Shown here: positions 8,439 to 17,004 of the stretch, in pieces
Layout: each line of letters starts with the position of its first letter
How positions within the stretch are numbered: position 1 is the stretch's first letter
Position numbers and translations under genes: made by a program
The notes under the pieces: model-generated
Databases searched by the model: none
What the model saw: the letters and a program-made list of their open reading frames with translations, nothing else
Told to the model about the DNA's origin: nothing
Source of the DNA: Marnyiella aurantia
GTDB lineage: Bacteria; Bacteroidota; Bacteroidia; Flavobacteriales; Weeksellaceae
Direction: 5' to 3'
DNA: 64,000 nt
Assembly: GCF_014041915.1 (NCBI RefSeq)
Contig: NZ_CP059472.1
Coordinates: 744,001-808,000, forward strand

Positions 8439-9614
8439 ATGAAAAACTTACTATACACACTGGCTTTGGGAACTGCGGTGATTTCCTGCTCCAAATCGGA
8501 GATGCAGCAAACCAGTGATACCATAAAAAATGCCGACAGCCTCTTTACGCGTGCCAACGACGGCGTTCGTACGCTGGATTCCATTTCTAAAATTGTAAGG
8601 GATACCGCAAAATTCAATAAGATTATCGTTCCGGAGATTGAAAAGACCAAGGAAAGCGTTGGCAAAGTGATTCAGGACAACGCGAAAAGCCTTGACTCCC
8701 TGAATGCCGTACTTAAAAATGCCAGAAGGGATATCCAGAAAGGTTCCGATGTACTTAAGACAGTTGATTCTGCAGGCAGAGTGCTTAAGGAGACCTCCAA
8801 CCCGATTGATGTGCTTTCCACCATCTCAAAGACTATTGACAAGGTTTCTAAGTCGGCCCGACAAAGTACGCAGCCTGAAAAGACTGAGGAAAAGGCTGAG
8901 GAAAAATCTGTTGCGCCAGACAATAATACAGTATCGCCATCTGTGGCTGAAGCCGCTCCAATGATTACAAATCCGATTACAAAAACGGGTGTGATGGAAA
9001 TCACCGTGTATGACCTCAGTAACTCACGGGATGACCTTTCGCTGGCGCTAAAAAGGTTTCAGGGAGGTATTGTTTCAGAAAAATTTGAAGATATAAACGG
9101 CGACAGGAAGCAGGTGATCCGCGTGACGATTCCGACCCAATATTTTGATGAAGCAGCCACTCATTTACCCGACCGCCTGGGCACGCTGACTACCAGAAGT
9201 GTGGAAAGTTCCGGAACTGATTACGACCCAAACCGTATGTCCAGCCTGGAATTTATCCTGAGTGAGAAGCGTCAGGAAGCCATGACCGATATCCTGGCGG
9301 AAAAAGAGCCTGATTCTACACCAACAAATGACAACAGTGCTTCCGGAGCGTTTATGAAAGGGTTTGATGTTTTAGGCAAAGTCCTGCTTGCGTTGTTACC
9401 CTTTTGGCCGGTGCTCGTCATCGGTGCATTGATTTGGTATTTTATGCGTGGCAGAAACAAAAACAGGCAATTTGAAGAAACACCTAAACCTTATGTAGAG
9501 GAGGTGCCACAGGAGGAATTTATTGAAACCCATCCTGTAAAAAAGGCCGAAGAAGTTAATCCACCCGCTGAAAAAACCGATACAGATCCCTATGAGAAGT
9601 ACCGCCCCAAATAA
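8439..9614 (+). CDS. DUF4349-like lipoprotein
   Basis: 391 residues. A lipobox (AVISC, Cys17) follows the signal sequence. Residues about 25-130 are helical and coiled-coil-like with repeated Lys/Asp/Ser. A low-complexity Glu/Lys/Pro linker follows, then a domain at about 180-285 (MEITVYDLSN, IRVTIPTQYFDEAATHLPD, LGTLTTRSVES) that matches the pattern of DUF4349 proteins. A single transmembrane helix (about 305-328, VLLALLPFWPVLVIGALIWYF) and a charged Pro-rich tail complete it. A lipid anchor and a C-terminal membrane helix together would place the middle domain in the periplasm. The family is inferred by eye and the function is unknown. Confidence 0.6.
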   Translation: MKNLLYTLALGTAVISCSKSEMQQTSDTIKNADSLFTRANDGVRTLDSISKIVRDTAKFNKIIVPEIEKTKESVGKVIQDNAKSLDSLNAVLKNARRDIQKGSDVLKTVDSAGRVLKETSNPIDVLSTISKTIDKVSKSARQSTQPEKTEEKAEEKSVAPDNNTVSPSVAEAAPMITNPITKTGVMEITVYDLSNSRDDLSLALKRFQGGIVSEKFEDINGDRKQVIRVTIPTQYFDEAATHLPDRLGTLTTRSVESSGTDYDPNRMSSLEFILSEKRQEAMTDILAEKEPDSTPTNDNSASGAFMKGFDVLGKVLLALLPFWPVLVIGALIWYFMRGRNKNRQFEETPKPYVEEVPQEEFIETHPVKKAEEVNPPAEKTDTDPYEKYRPK

Positions 9615-9652
9615 ATTAATAATGGTACTGCTCCTTTTACGGATACACAGAA

Positions 9653-9680
9653 AATCCCTTCAGTTGTCGCTGAAGGGATT
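9653..9680 (-). terminator. intrinsic terminator of the eRF1-like gene
   Basis: Perfect 11-bp stem (AATCCCTTCAG with CTGAAGGGATT) and a 6-base loop. Read on the minus strand it is followed by a short T run. It sits 20 bases past the stop of the minus-strand gene that ends at 9701. Confidence 0.75.
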
Positions 9681-9700
9681 CTGCAAAAATGTAAGAAAAA

Positions 9701-10078
9701 TTAATTTCCGAAATGCGATTTTACAGTCTCCAACACTTGTTGGTCACCCATCTGTTGGGATGTTTGCAGTGTAATATCCAGATCTTTATACTCAGGAGTT
9801 GAAAGCAGGTGACTTTTTAGTTCTTCCTGAATGGTTCCGGGACCTGTAATAAGCACCTTTTCTGTATTTACAAGTAATTCTGCTATCTCCTTAAAAAATT
9901 TGCGCTTGTTAGTCTGTTCAGCGTTGTTTCCAGTATGCTCGTTAGAGTTTCCATGCTGAATTTCATGCTTCACGGGATTGCAGAGAAAAAATTCTGATGC
10001 TGACTGTTCATCATGATTCTTGGCTACAATAGCCTTTTCGGTATCGATCCACAGACCGGCTAATTTTTGGTTGTTCAT
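9701..10078 (-). CDS. hypothetical cytoplasmic protein, possibly eRF1/Pelota-like
   Basis: 125 residues, no signal peptide or membrane segment. The N-terminal strand (AGLWIDTEKAIVAK), the later KVLITGPGTIQEELKSHLL and the closing LQTSQQMGDQQVLETVKSHF resemble the middle domain of eRF1/Pelota-type proteins and bacterial relatives (attachment or translation-linked proteins of about 125-150 residues), in which a GPG-x-x-x-E-E pattern recurs. The match is by eye and the role is unknown. The ATG at 10076-10078 is the only sensible start. The gene stands alone with its own terminator. Confidence 0.55.
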   Translation of the reverse strand: MNNQKLAGLWIDTEKAIVAKNHDEQSASEFFLCNPVKHEIQHGNSNEHTGNNAEQTNKRKFFKEIAELLVNTEKVLITGPGTIQEELKSHLLSTPEYKDLDITLQTSQQMGDQQVLETVKSHFGN

Positions 10079-10162
10079 CTTTTTAATTGTTTATTGACTG
10101 CAGATGTACAACAATAATGCAAAGGTCCTGTTAAGGTTTGTTAAACTTGCCTTTGCGCCTGA

Positions 10163-10399
10163 TCAGATGGTGCCCGTGGATTTCAGGTAATAAACAATTA
10201 GTGTAGCCACAAACAGGATGCAGAAAATAATTAAAGTTACCATTTGTTTGCGGAACCAGGCCAGGGTTATCAGTCCGCCGATTCCCAGCACGAGCAAACC
10301 AATTTTCAGGGCCGGCTGATCCACAAAAACCGAAATGGTTATAGCGATCAGGGACAAAAGCCGAATAATGCCTTCACGTTTTATAAAGTACTCTTTCAT
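10163..10399 (-). CDS. small membrane protein of unknown function
   Basis: 78 residues, mostly hydrophobic, with three likely membrane segments (about 11-27, 31-46 and 52-72) and basic residues between them. No recognised family. It lies on the same strand as the next two genes; the terminator at 10411-10441 separates it from the gene upstream. Confidence 0.55.
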   Translation of the reverse strand: MKEYFIKREGIIRLLSLIAITISVFVDQPALKIGLLVLGIGGLITLAWFRKQMVTLIIFCILFVATLIVYYLKSTGTI

Positions 10400-10410
10400 T
10401 TTAATAATTT

Positions 10411-10441
10411 AAAAAAATCCCTCCGAATTCTCGAAGGGATT
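10411..10441 (-). terminator. intrinsic terminator
   Basis: AATCCCT...AGGGATT stem with one internal mismatch, then CGA/TCG around an ATTC loop. On the minus strand it runs into seven T. It terminates the membrane-anchored protein gene ending at 10449. Confidence 0.75.
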
Positions 10442-10448
10442 GCTGTTC

Positions 10449-10850
10449 TTATTTCATATTGACAATCCTGTCTACCACATATTTGGTATTGCCTCGCCAT
10501 GGAATGGCCCCGTTATACTCCTTATAATGAAGGTCGAAGTGTTTTCCGCTGTTTTCCTCCAATTGTTTGAAAACCTGGGGATCATCTACAGAAAATTCAA
10601 ACTCATAACTGGTGAGCGCACCTGTCCGGCCTTTACCAAAACCTTCCTGAATAATCTTACCTTCATAGGTTTTGAAAACATAGCCCTTCTTCACCGCGTA
10701 ATTCAGATAGCCGGATTTCACCCCTTCACCAAATACAAAATAGTATTTATACCAGACGAATACTCCGCCAAAAAGGAAAATAATAAGCAGCACCCATATA
10801 AGGATCTTTCCGTAACCTCCTTTTTTCTCTTCAAACTGATATTCGGCCAT
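10449..10850 (-). CDS. single-pass membrane protein of unknown function
   Basis: 133 residues: a short charged N-terminus, one transmembrane helix at about 15-36 (ILIWVLLIIFLFGGVFVWYKYY), then a soluble domain of about 95 residues with FKTYEGKIIQEGFG and HYKEYNGAIPWRGNTKYVV. This is the form of a conserved Bacteroidetes hypothetical protein, sometimes mislabelled a dehydrogenase. I see no nucleotide-binding motif. It lies 43 bases downstream of the acyl-CoA dehydrogenase gene on the same strand and may share its transcript. Confidence 0.7.
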   Translation of the reverse strand: MAEYQFEEKKGGYGKILIWVLLIIFLFGGVFVWYKYYFVFGEGVKSGYLNYAVKKGYVFKTYEGKIIQEGFGKGRTGALTSYEFEFSVDDPQVFKQLEENSGKHFDLHYKEYNGAIPWRGNTKYVVDRIVNMK

Positions 10851-10893
10851 AGCTGTCTTTTTATGTGGTTCTCAGGACTGACTTTTAAATCAG

Positions 10894-12036
10894 TTATTTC
10901 TTAGCGATGCTTCTGGAGATAACGATTCTCTGGATCTCTGAAGTTCCTTCGTAAATCTGGGTAATCTTTGCATCACGCATCATGCGCTCCACATGGTACT
11001 CCTTCACATAACCGTATCCGCCGTGGATCTGCACTGCTTCAATGGTAGTATCCATAGCGACCTGTGAGGAATACAGTTTTGCCATAGCTCCGATTTCACC
11101 GATATCTTTACCTTCATCTTTCTCAAAAGCAGCTTTCAGACACAGCATTCGGGCTGCAGTAATCTGCGTAGCCATATCAGCAAGTTTAAAGGCAATAGCC
11201 TGGTGGTTGATGATCTCCGTACCGAATGCTTTTCTCTCCTTAGCATATTTCAGTGCCAGTTCGTACGCCCCGGAAGCGATACCCAAAGCCTGGGAAGCGA
11301 TACCGATACGCCCGCCGTTCAGGACACCCATAGCAAAGTTGAATCCAAATCCGTCCTCACCAATTCTGTTTTCCTTAGGTACTTTAACATCGGTAAAAAG
11401 AAGTGAGTGCGTATCGCTCCCACGGATTCCAAGTTTGTCCTCTTTCGGACCGATCTCGAAACCTTTCCATCCTTTCTCTACGATAAAAGCGTTAATTCCT
11501 TTATGTTTTTTCTCAGGATCGGTTTGTGCAATAACGATATAATAAGTGGCATTGCCCCCGTTTGTAATCCAGTTCTTGGTTCCGTTCAGGATATAATGGT
11601 CACCCATATCTACAGCCGTAGTTTTCTGGGACGTAGCATCCGAACCGGCTTCAGGCTCAGAAAGAGCGAAAGCTCCGATCACCTCACCGCTGGCCAGCGG
11701 GTACAGATATTTCATTTTCTGATCTTCGTTGCAGTATTTTTCAAGACCGGCACATACCAGAGAGTTATTTACTGACATCACTACAGCCGCCGAAGCATCA
11801 ACTTTGGCAATCTCCTCCATAGCCAAAACGTAGGAAATGCTGTCCATACCGGCACCGCCGTATTTAGGGTCCACCATCATCCCAAGAAAACCGAGTTCCC
11901 CCATTTTCTTAACCTGTTCGTGCGGAAATTTCTGAGCATTGTCTCTTTCGATAACACCGGGCAGCAGTTCAGCCTGTGCAAAGTCCCGGGCTGCCTGCTG
12001 TATCATCAAATGCTCTTCTGATAAATTAAAGTTCAT
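10894..12036 (-). CDS. acyl-CoA dehydrogenase (short/medium-chain type)
   Basis: 380-residue FAD enzyme of the acyl-CoA dehydrogenase family, which oxidises acyl-CoA to trans-2-enoyl-CoA and passes electrons to ETF. It has the N-terminal helical domain, the FAD and substrate loop GAFALSEPEAGSDATS, the beta-domain, and the C-terminal QIYEGTSEIQR motif whose Glu (about residue 363) is the expected catalytic base. Length is normal. It is divergent from the long-chain acyl-CoA ligase gene at 12167, so the two together probably serve fatty acid or branched-chain acyl-CoA catabolism. The chain-length preference cannot be read from the sequence. Confidence 0.92.
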   Translation of the reverse strand: MNFNLSEEHLMIQQAARDFAQAELLPGVIERDNAQKFPHEQVKKMGELGFLGMMVDPKYGGAGMDSISYVLAMEEIAKVDASAAVVMSVNNSLVCAGLEKYCNEDQKMKYLYPLASGEVIGAFALSEPEAGSDATSQKTTAVDMGDHYILNGTKNWITNGGNATYYIVIAQTDPEKKHKGINAFIVEKGWKGFEIGPKEDKLGIRGSDTHSLLFTDVKVPKENRIGEDGFGFNFAMGVLNGGRIGIASQALGIASGAYELALKYAKERKAFGTEIINHQAIAFKLADMATQITAARMLCLKAAFEKDEGKDIGEIGAMAKLYSSQVAMDTTIEAVQIHGGYGYVKEYHVERMMRDAKITQIYEGTSEIQRIVISRSIAKK

Positions 12037-12056
12037 AATGGATTTTTGTTTGCCTG

Positions 12057-12064
12057 CAAATTTA
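12057..12064 (-). promoter_or_regulatory. -7 promoter box of acyl-CoA dehydrogenase gene
   Basis: On the minus strand this reads TAAATTTG, an exact TAnnTTTG Bacteroidetes -7 box, 20 bases before the ATG. No clear TTG lies 17-23 bases upstream, so the -33 part is weak. Confidence 0.5.
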
Positions 12065-12099
12065 CGGTTTTTTGATCCAACATGGAAATTTGTTTCATA

Positions 12100-12130
12100 T
12101 TGGAGATCTGGCCGAAAAAGAATATATTTA
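12100..12130 (+). promoter_or_regulatory. promoter of long-chain acyl-CoA ligase gene
   Basis: TTG (12100-12102), 20 bases, then TATATTTA (12123-12130), close to the TTG-N17-23-TAnnTTTG consensus. The box lies 36 bases before the ATG at 12167. Confidence 0.55.
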
Positions 12131-12166
12131 CCAATACGATTGAGAATTTAACCTAAAAACTACAGT

Positions 12167-13948
12167 ATGTCCATCAGAAGATTATTTGATATTGCACATC
12201 ACGCCACTGAAAAATTTCCGCAGGACGATATGTTTGTCACAAAATATAACGGGGAATGGCAAAAAACCTCAAGTAAGGAGTATGTGAACCTTGGAAACAG
12301 AATTTCCCGCGGACTTCTGAAACTGGGAATTAAGCCCGGCGACAAGATCGCTCTGATAACGACTGCTACCCGTACAGAGTGGGCTGTGATGGATCTGGGC
12401 ATTTCGCAGATTGGCGCTATAAGCGTGCCGGTTTATCCTACAATCTCTGCCGATGATTATGTTTATATATTTAATGATGCCGAGGTTAAATACTGCTTTG
12501 TCTCAGACCGCGATCTGCTGCAGAAGGTTAAAACTGCCAAACCGGAAGTGCCTTCGCTGCAGGGCATCTTTACTTTCGACTCTATTGAAGGGGCGGCTAA
12601 CTGGCAGGAGGTGCTGGACCTGGGTAGTGACGAAGCCAACCAGCGTGAGGTAACAGATCTTTCGGCAACCATAAATCCGGAAGATCTTGCGACCATCATT
12701 TACACGTCCGGAACCACGGGCAAACCAAAAGGGGTTATGCTTACGCACCTTAATATAGTTTCGAATGTTCTGGCCTCAGACAAGCGTATTCCCCGCGACA
12801 AAAGGCTGGACTATAAAGATTCCAGAGTACTGAGCTTCCTCCCCATCTGCCATATTTTTGAGAGGATGCTTTTTTACCTTTTTCAGTATAACGGTTTCAG
12901 CATTTACTTCGCCGAAAGCATCGAAAAAATGGGCGATAATATTAAAGAAGTCAAGCCTCATTATATGAGCGTTGTACCGCGCCTTATAGAAAAAGTATAC
13001 GATAAGATTTACGATAAAGGCACCAGCGCAGGTGGTCTGAAATCCAAGATTTTTCTGTGGGCGCTGGGTGTAAACAAGAACAAAAAAAACATTGGCAAGC
13101 CCTCCGGACTTTTGGAGGTAATTGCGGATAAGCTGGTATTTTCCAAATGGAGAGAAGGCTTGGGTGGTAACATCATCACCTTGGTATCAGGCTCTGCTGC
13201 CCTTTCTGAAAGGCTTAACAAAATGTTCCAAAATGCGGGCATTCCGATTCTGGAAGGTTATGGACTTACTGAAACATCTCCCGTGATTTCTGTTAACTCT
13301 TTTGAAAAGATGAAGATCGGAACCGTAGGCCATGTACTGGATAATCTGGAAGTGAAAATTCAGGAAGATGGTGAGATCACAGTAAAAGGTCCGTCCGTAT
13401 TCAAAGGTTATTTTAAGAATGAACAGCTTAACAGCGAAGTTTTCACGGAGGACGGATTTTTCCGCACCGGTGACATTGGACATATAGACAATGAGGGCTT
13501 CCTGAAGATCACTGACCGTAAAAAGGAAATGTTCAAGACCTCCGGTGGGAAATATATCGCACCGCAGGTAATCGAAAACCAGGCAAAGGCTTCAAAATTC
13601 ATTGAGCAGATTATGGTAGTTGGCGACGGTGAAAAAATGCCCTGTGCTTTTGTACAGCCTGATTTTAATTTTGCCAAACACTGGGCCGAGCGTCACAAAC
13701 TGGACATAGGAAGCACGCCGCAGGAGATTTCACAAAGCAGGGAGCTTAAAGACAGGATAGGTAAGGAAATTGATTATCTGAATACCAAACTGGGCAGCTG
13801 GGAGCAAATCAAAAGATTCGAACTTACACCAGAAGTTTGGTCTATTGACGATGGCCTGCTCACCCCTACCATGAAACTGAAGCGGAAAGCGATTAAGGAA
13901 CATTTTTCAGACCTGTACAACAGTATGTATGGTCATAACAGTAAATAG
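12167..13948 (+). CDS. long-chain fatty acid--CoA ligase (FAA1-type)
   Basis: 593-residue AMP-forming ligase of the long-chain (COG1022/FAA1) branch. Motifs: YTSGTTGKPKGVMLTH for ATP binding, the family-specific SFLPICHIFER after it, LEGYGLTETSPV for adenylate binding, and FFRTGDIG then TDRKKEMFKTSGGKYIAP at the C-terminal hinge. There is no N-terminal signal or anchor. It activates fatty acids to acyl-CoA for beta-oxidation or lipid synthesis. It is divergent from an acyl-CoA dehydrogenase, with both -7 boxes in the 130-base gap. A bidirectional terminator follows. Confidence 0.92.
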   Translation: MSIRRLFDIAHHATEKFPQDDMFVTKYNGEWQKTSSKEYVNLGNRISRGLLKLGIKPGDKIALITTATRTEWAVMDLGISQIGAISVPVYPTISADDYVYIFNDAEVKYCFVSDRDLLQKVKTAKPEVPSLQGIFTFDSIEGAANWQEVLDLGSDEANQREVTDLSATINPEDLATIIYTSGTTGKPKGVMLTHLNIVSNVLASDKRIPRDKRLDYKDSRVLSFLPICHIFERMLFYLFQYNGFSIYFAESIEKMGDNIKEVKPHYMSVVPRLIEKVYDKIYDKGTSAGGLKSKIFLWALGVNKNKKNIGKPSGLLEVIADKLVFSKWREGLGGNIITLVSGSAALSERLNKMFQNAGIPILEGYGLTETSPVISVNSFEKMKIGTVGHVLDNLEVKIQEDGEITVKGPSVFKGYFKNEQLNSEVFTEDGFFRTGDIGHIDNEGFLKITDRKKEMFKTSGGKYIAPQVIENQAKASKFIEQIMVVGDGEKMPCAFVQPDFNFAKHWAERHKLDIGSTPQEISQSRELKDRIGKEIDYLNTKLGSWEQIKRFELTPEVWSIDDGLLTPTMKLKRKAIKEHFSDLYNSMYGHNSK

Positions 13949-13968
13949 GACATCAATTATTAATATTG

Positions 13969-13995
13969 AAAAAGCCCGCTGCAGCGGGCTTTTTT
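13969..13995. terminator. bidirectional intrinsic terminator
   Basis: AAGCCCGCTGCAGCGGGCTT, a perfect self-complementary stem flanked by five A and six T. It lies between the convergent acyl-CoA ligase gene (+) and the coiled-coil gene ending at 14017 (-) and suits both strands. Confidence 0.9.
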
Positions 13996-14016
13996 ACTAT
14001 ATATTGGAAAACAAAA

Positions 14017-14796
14017 CTAGAATTTGATGATGTCCTGCATCTTCTCATTTTCTTCGTTTACCATTTCATCATCAATAAGGATCTTTCCTGAATGCTCGTC
14101 AATGATGATTTTCTTACGCTGTGCGATTTCCATTTGCTTCTGTGGCGGCACGGTAAAGAATGAACCCTTAGGCGCGCCTCTTTCCAGACCCACTACAGCC
14201 AGACCGGTTGTGGAGCTCGAACGGATCCTGTTATAAGAAGCCAACAAACGCTCATCGATATTCTTGGAGAATTCTGCTGATTTCTCAACAAGAAAATCTT
14301 CCTCTTTCTGTGTTTCAGCCACAAGGTTTTCAAGTTCTTCTTTCTTGAATTTAAGGTGACTCTTCAACTGCTCGATCTTGTTGTTAAGCTCGTCCATAGT
14401 CTCATTTTTATGGGAGATCTTGGCCTCAAACTCATTGATTCTTTTATCAGCCAGCTGGATTTCAAGTTCCTGAAATTCAATCTCCTTATCCAGGGATTCA
14501 AATTCCTTGTTGTTGCGTACGTTATCCTGCTGCGATTTATATTTTTCAATAAGGGAATTAGCATGGTTAATTACTTCCCTCTTGGTATTGATCTCGTCGT
14601 TCTGCTCTTTAATCTCAGCCTGAAACTTCTCCGCTCTTTTTTCCAAACCTTCGATCTCAATCTCCAGATCTTCCACTTCAATAGGAAGTTCTCCCCTGGT
14701 GTTGCGGATATCGTCTAATCTGGAATCAATAATCTGAAGGTCATACAGCGCCCTTAATTTTTCTTCAACAGAAATTTCTACGTTTTTCTTAGCCAT
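14017..14796 (-). CDS. CdsZ/zf-RING_7-type coiled-coil protein with degenerate zinc ribbon
   Basis: 259 residues. Residues about 10-185 form a long helical hairpin coiled coil (heptads rich in Glu, Lys and Leu, KEFESLDKEIEFQELEI). The C-terminal part follows the layout of the C4 zinc ribbon of this family, including SSTTGLAVV, VPPQKQMEI and GKILIDDE. In the family the ribbon carries two CxxC-type knuckles (roughly GACGGC and CEHCGR). Here the matching places read GAPKGS and DEHSGK, so all four zinc ligands are gone. It begins 3 bases after the Nif3-family gene stop, a common pairing in Bacteroidetes, implying one transcript. Cellular role is unknown. Confidence 0.85.
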   Translation of the reverse strand: MAKKNVEISVEEKLRALYDLQIIDSRLDDIRNTRGELPIEVEDLEIEIEGLEKRAEKFQAEIKEQNDEINTKREVINHANSLIEKYKSQQDNVRNNKEFESLDKEIEFQELEIQLADKRINEFEAKISHKNETMDELNNKIEQLKSHLKFKKEELENLVAETQKEEDFLVEKSAEFSKNIDERLLASYNRIRSSSTTGLAVVGLERGAPKGSFFTVPPQKQMEIAQRKKIIIDEHSGKILIDDEMVNEENEKMQDIIKF

Positions 14797-14799
14797 ATA

Positions 14800-15898
14800 T
14801 TATAAAAAGTAATTAACAGGATTGGTATTCCTGATTGATTTTGAGACTGCAAATTTACGAAATTTTTCCGACAAAATGTCAAATAATTGTTGAGTTACAA
14901 ACTGTTCCGATTCATAATGACCGATATCACAAATCACCATTTTATTCTCTGCACCAAAGAAATCATGGTACTTCACGTCACCTGTAATGTATGCATCGCA
15001 ACCAACTGCCAGTGCTGCACTTATTCCGGAGGCACCACTGCCGCCCAATACACCTACCCTTTTGATTTGTTCCGAAACCAAATTACTGTGGCGAATTACA
15101 GGAAGGTTAAATTTTTCCTTTACAAACCGCAGGAAGTCTGCGCTGCTCATCGGTTCATCAAATTCGCCGTAGCGGCCCAGGCCCGAGTACTGGTTTTCAT
15201 TCTCCAGCCGGATAATATTATAGGCCACCTCCTCATAGGGATGTGCTTTCTTCATCGCCGCAACGGTTCTGCTCTGCTTATAGGATTCAAAAATAACCGA
15301 CAGCTTTTCTTCCGACACGCTGCTGCGGAAGCCCTGGCTACCCGAAAAGGGATCGGAACCCGGCAAAGGCCTGAATGTTCCGGTGCCGGTATGGCTGAAG
15401 CTGCACTGGTCGTAGAATCCAATTCCGCCTGCTCCGGCAGAAAAAAAGAGCTTCTCTGACGGCATCAGCGTGTTCACTGGGAACCATGACCTCCAGCTTC
15501 TTCAGATTTTCCTTTTTTGGCATGAGTATTTTCTGGTCTTTAAGCCCCAGCTTTTGGCAGATCCCAAAATTGACGCCGAAATAATCATTATCGAATGCTG
15601 TGTGTATCGCATAAATGGCAATCCTATTTTCTATGGCCTTCATAACAGCCCTTTCCACATAGTTTTTGCCGGTGAGCGATTTAAGACCTGAAAATATGAT
15701 TGGGTGAAAAGTAATGATCAGGTTCGCAGCTGACTCTACAGCTTCATCCACTACACTTTCCAGCGCGTCATGGCACACCAGCATTCCTGTAATTTCCCTT
15801 TCAGGATTACCGCAGAGCAGACCCACATTATCAAAGGCTTCCGCCTGTTTCATTGAAAATATATTTTCAATTTCAAAAATCACCTCCTTTAACTTCAT
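14800..15898 (-). pseudogene. Nif3-like dinuclear metal-centre protein, frameshifted
   Basis: Two overlapping frames together encode one Nif3/YqfO-family protein. The first part (from MKLKEVIFEIENIFS, ATG at 15896-15898) has the metal-binding ITFHPIIFSGLKSL and VPSEHADAVREALF. The second continues in another frame with SAGAGGIGFYDQCSFS, FRPLPGSDPF, KAHPYEEVAYNI and VKYHDFFGAENKMVICDIGHYESE. The join falls at seven consecutive T on the minus strand (A at 15441-15447). Six T would read EALFSAGAG and restore the frame. Either it is a real frameshift or a homopolymer base-call error. The family binds two metals near its active site and has unsettled function. It is upstream of, and 3 bases from, the coiled-coil gene. 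Confidence 0.85.
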
Positions 15899-15946
15899 TT
15901 CATTAAGTTTGTAACGAAAATAAGGATAAATTCCAAACAGAGCCAT

Positions 15947-16819
15947 ATGGAACCGCACAACGCCATTGAAAAGGAGCACGATTTCATTCCGGAGAGAAAA
16001 AAATGGAAGCGGCAGCTTTTCAGGATCATCTACCGTGCTGATACTCCTTTAGGTAAACTGTTTGACATTTGCCTGCTCATCCTGATCTTCCTGAGCACCT
16101 TCATCGTTATGATGGAGAGTGTACCCTCCTTTGACCTCAGATTCCACACCCTGTTTGTTGTGTTGGAATGGACGATTTCACTTTTTTTTACTGCCGAATA
16201 CATTCTTCGGATTATCACAATCCGTAATAAACGTGAATATATTTTCAGCTTTTTCGGAATCATTGACTTACTTGCAATTGTTCCTTTTTTCCTGAGCCTT
16301 CTGCTGCCTGTAACCAAGTTTTTCCTTATCATCAGGATGCTGCGTATCCTTCGTATTTTCAGGATCCTGAACCTGCTGGATTTCATGAATGACGGTTACC
16401 TTATTGTACGTGCATTGAAGAACAGCTCGCGTAAAATTTACATCTTCCTGCTTTTCCTGATGATATTTTCGGTGATTGTAGGCTCCATGATGTACATGGT
16501 AGAAGGACACAAGGAAGGTTTTGAAAGTATCCCGCAAAGCATCTACTGGGCTGTAGTTACTGTAACTACGGTAGGCTACGGGGATGTATCACCTACTACC
16601 CCGCTGGGTAAATTTTTCGCCATCCTTCTGATGCTTGCCGGTTACTCGATAATTGCTGTTCCTACGGGAATAGTGACCGCCGAAATGAGAAATAAAAGAC
16701 AGAATTTTGAAAAAGTATGCAGCCGCTGCATGAATGATGATATTGACGATGATGCGAATTACTGCAAACGCTGCGGCGAAAAGACCGCAATCCCTGGACG
16801 AAATGTGGGAAATCAGTAG
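15947..16819 (+). CDS. voltage-gated-type potassium channel with C-terminal zinc ribbon
   Basis: 290-residue six-helix ion channel subunit. S4 carries spaced arginines (RMLRILRIFRILNL), and the pore loop has the K+ selectivity filter TTVGYGD (G210-D213). S6 ends with AVPTGIVTAEM, after which comes a short cytoplasmic tail holding CSRC and CKRC, a four-cysteine zinc ribbon. Length fits small Kv-like bacterial channels. It would assemble as a tetramer in the inner membrane. The start lies 48 bases from the divergent Nif3 gene; a TAAGTTTG -7-like box sits at 15904-15911 but lacks an obvious -33. The tail ribbon may be a gating or assembly element, which is inference. Confidence 0.9.
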   Translation: MEPHNAIEKEHDFIPERKKWKRQLFRIIYRADTPLGKLFDICLLILIFLSTFIVMMESVPSFDLRFHTLFVVLEWTISLFFTAEYILRIITIRNKREYIFSFFGIIDLLAIVPFFLSLLLPVTKFFLIIRMLRILRIFRILNLLDFMNDGYLIVRALKNSSRKIYIFLLFLMIFSVIVGSMMYMVEGHKEGFESIPQSIYWAVVTVTTVGYGDVSPTTPLGKFFAILLMLAGYSIIAVPTGIVTAEMRNKRQNFEKVCSRCMNDDIDDDANYCKRCGEKTAIPGRNVGNQ

Positions 16820-16952
16820 GTACTGAAGCAACTCCATTAGGTATTTACACACTTTAATACCGAGAATAATTTCAACTGTCCCCGTCCGAGCGACAAAAAA
16901 ACACTCCATAAAATTGTAAATAATCTCAATTTGCTTTGGTTTCCTCAGACAT

Positions 16953-16980
16953 AAAAAAACAGCCTCAAAAAGAGGCCGTT
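16953..16980 (-). terminator. intrinsic terminator of first T9SS gene
   Basis: GCCTC-AAAAA-GAGGC stem extended by AAC/GTT around one mismatch, with seven A upstream that read as T on the minus strand. It lies 25 bases past the stop at 17005. Confidence 0.7.
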
Positions 16981-17004
16981 CAATTTTAGTGAATACGAAA
17001 GCTT

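Noticed and set aside
15438-15450. Programmed -1 ribosomal frameshift at the seven-T run of the Nif3 gene
   Set aside because: The shift required to join the two frames removes one base (a +1 or -2 shift), the opposite of a standard -1 slippery site. An indel or base-call error is simpler.
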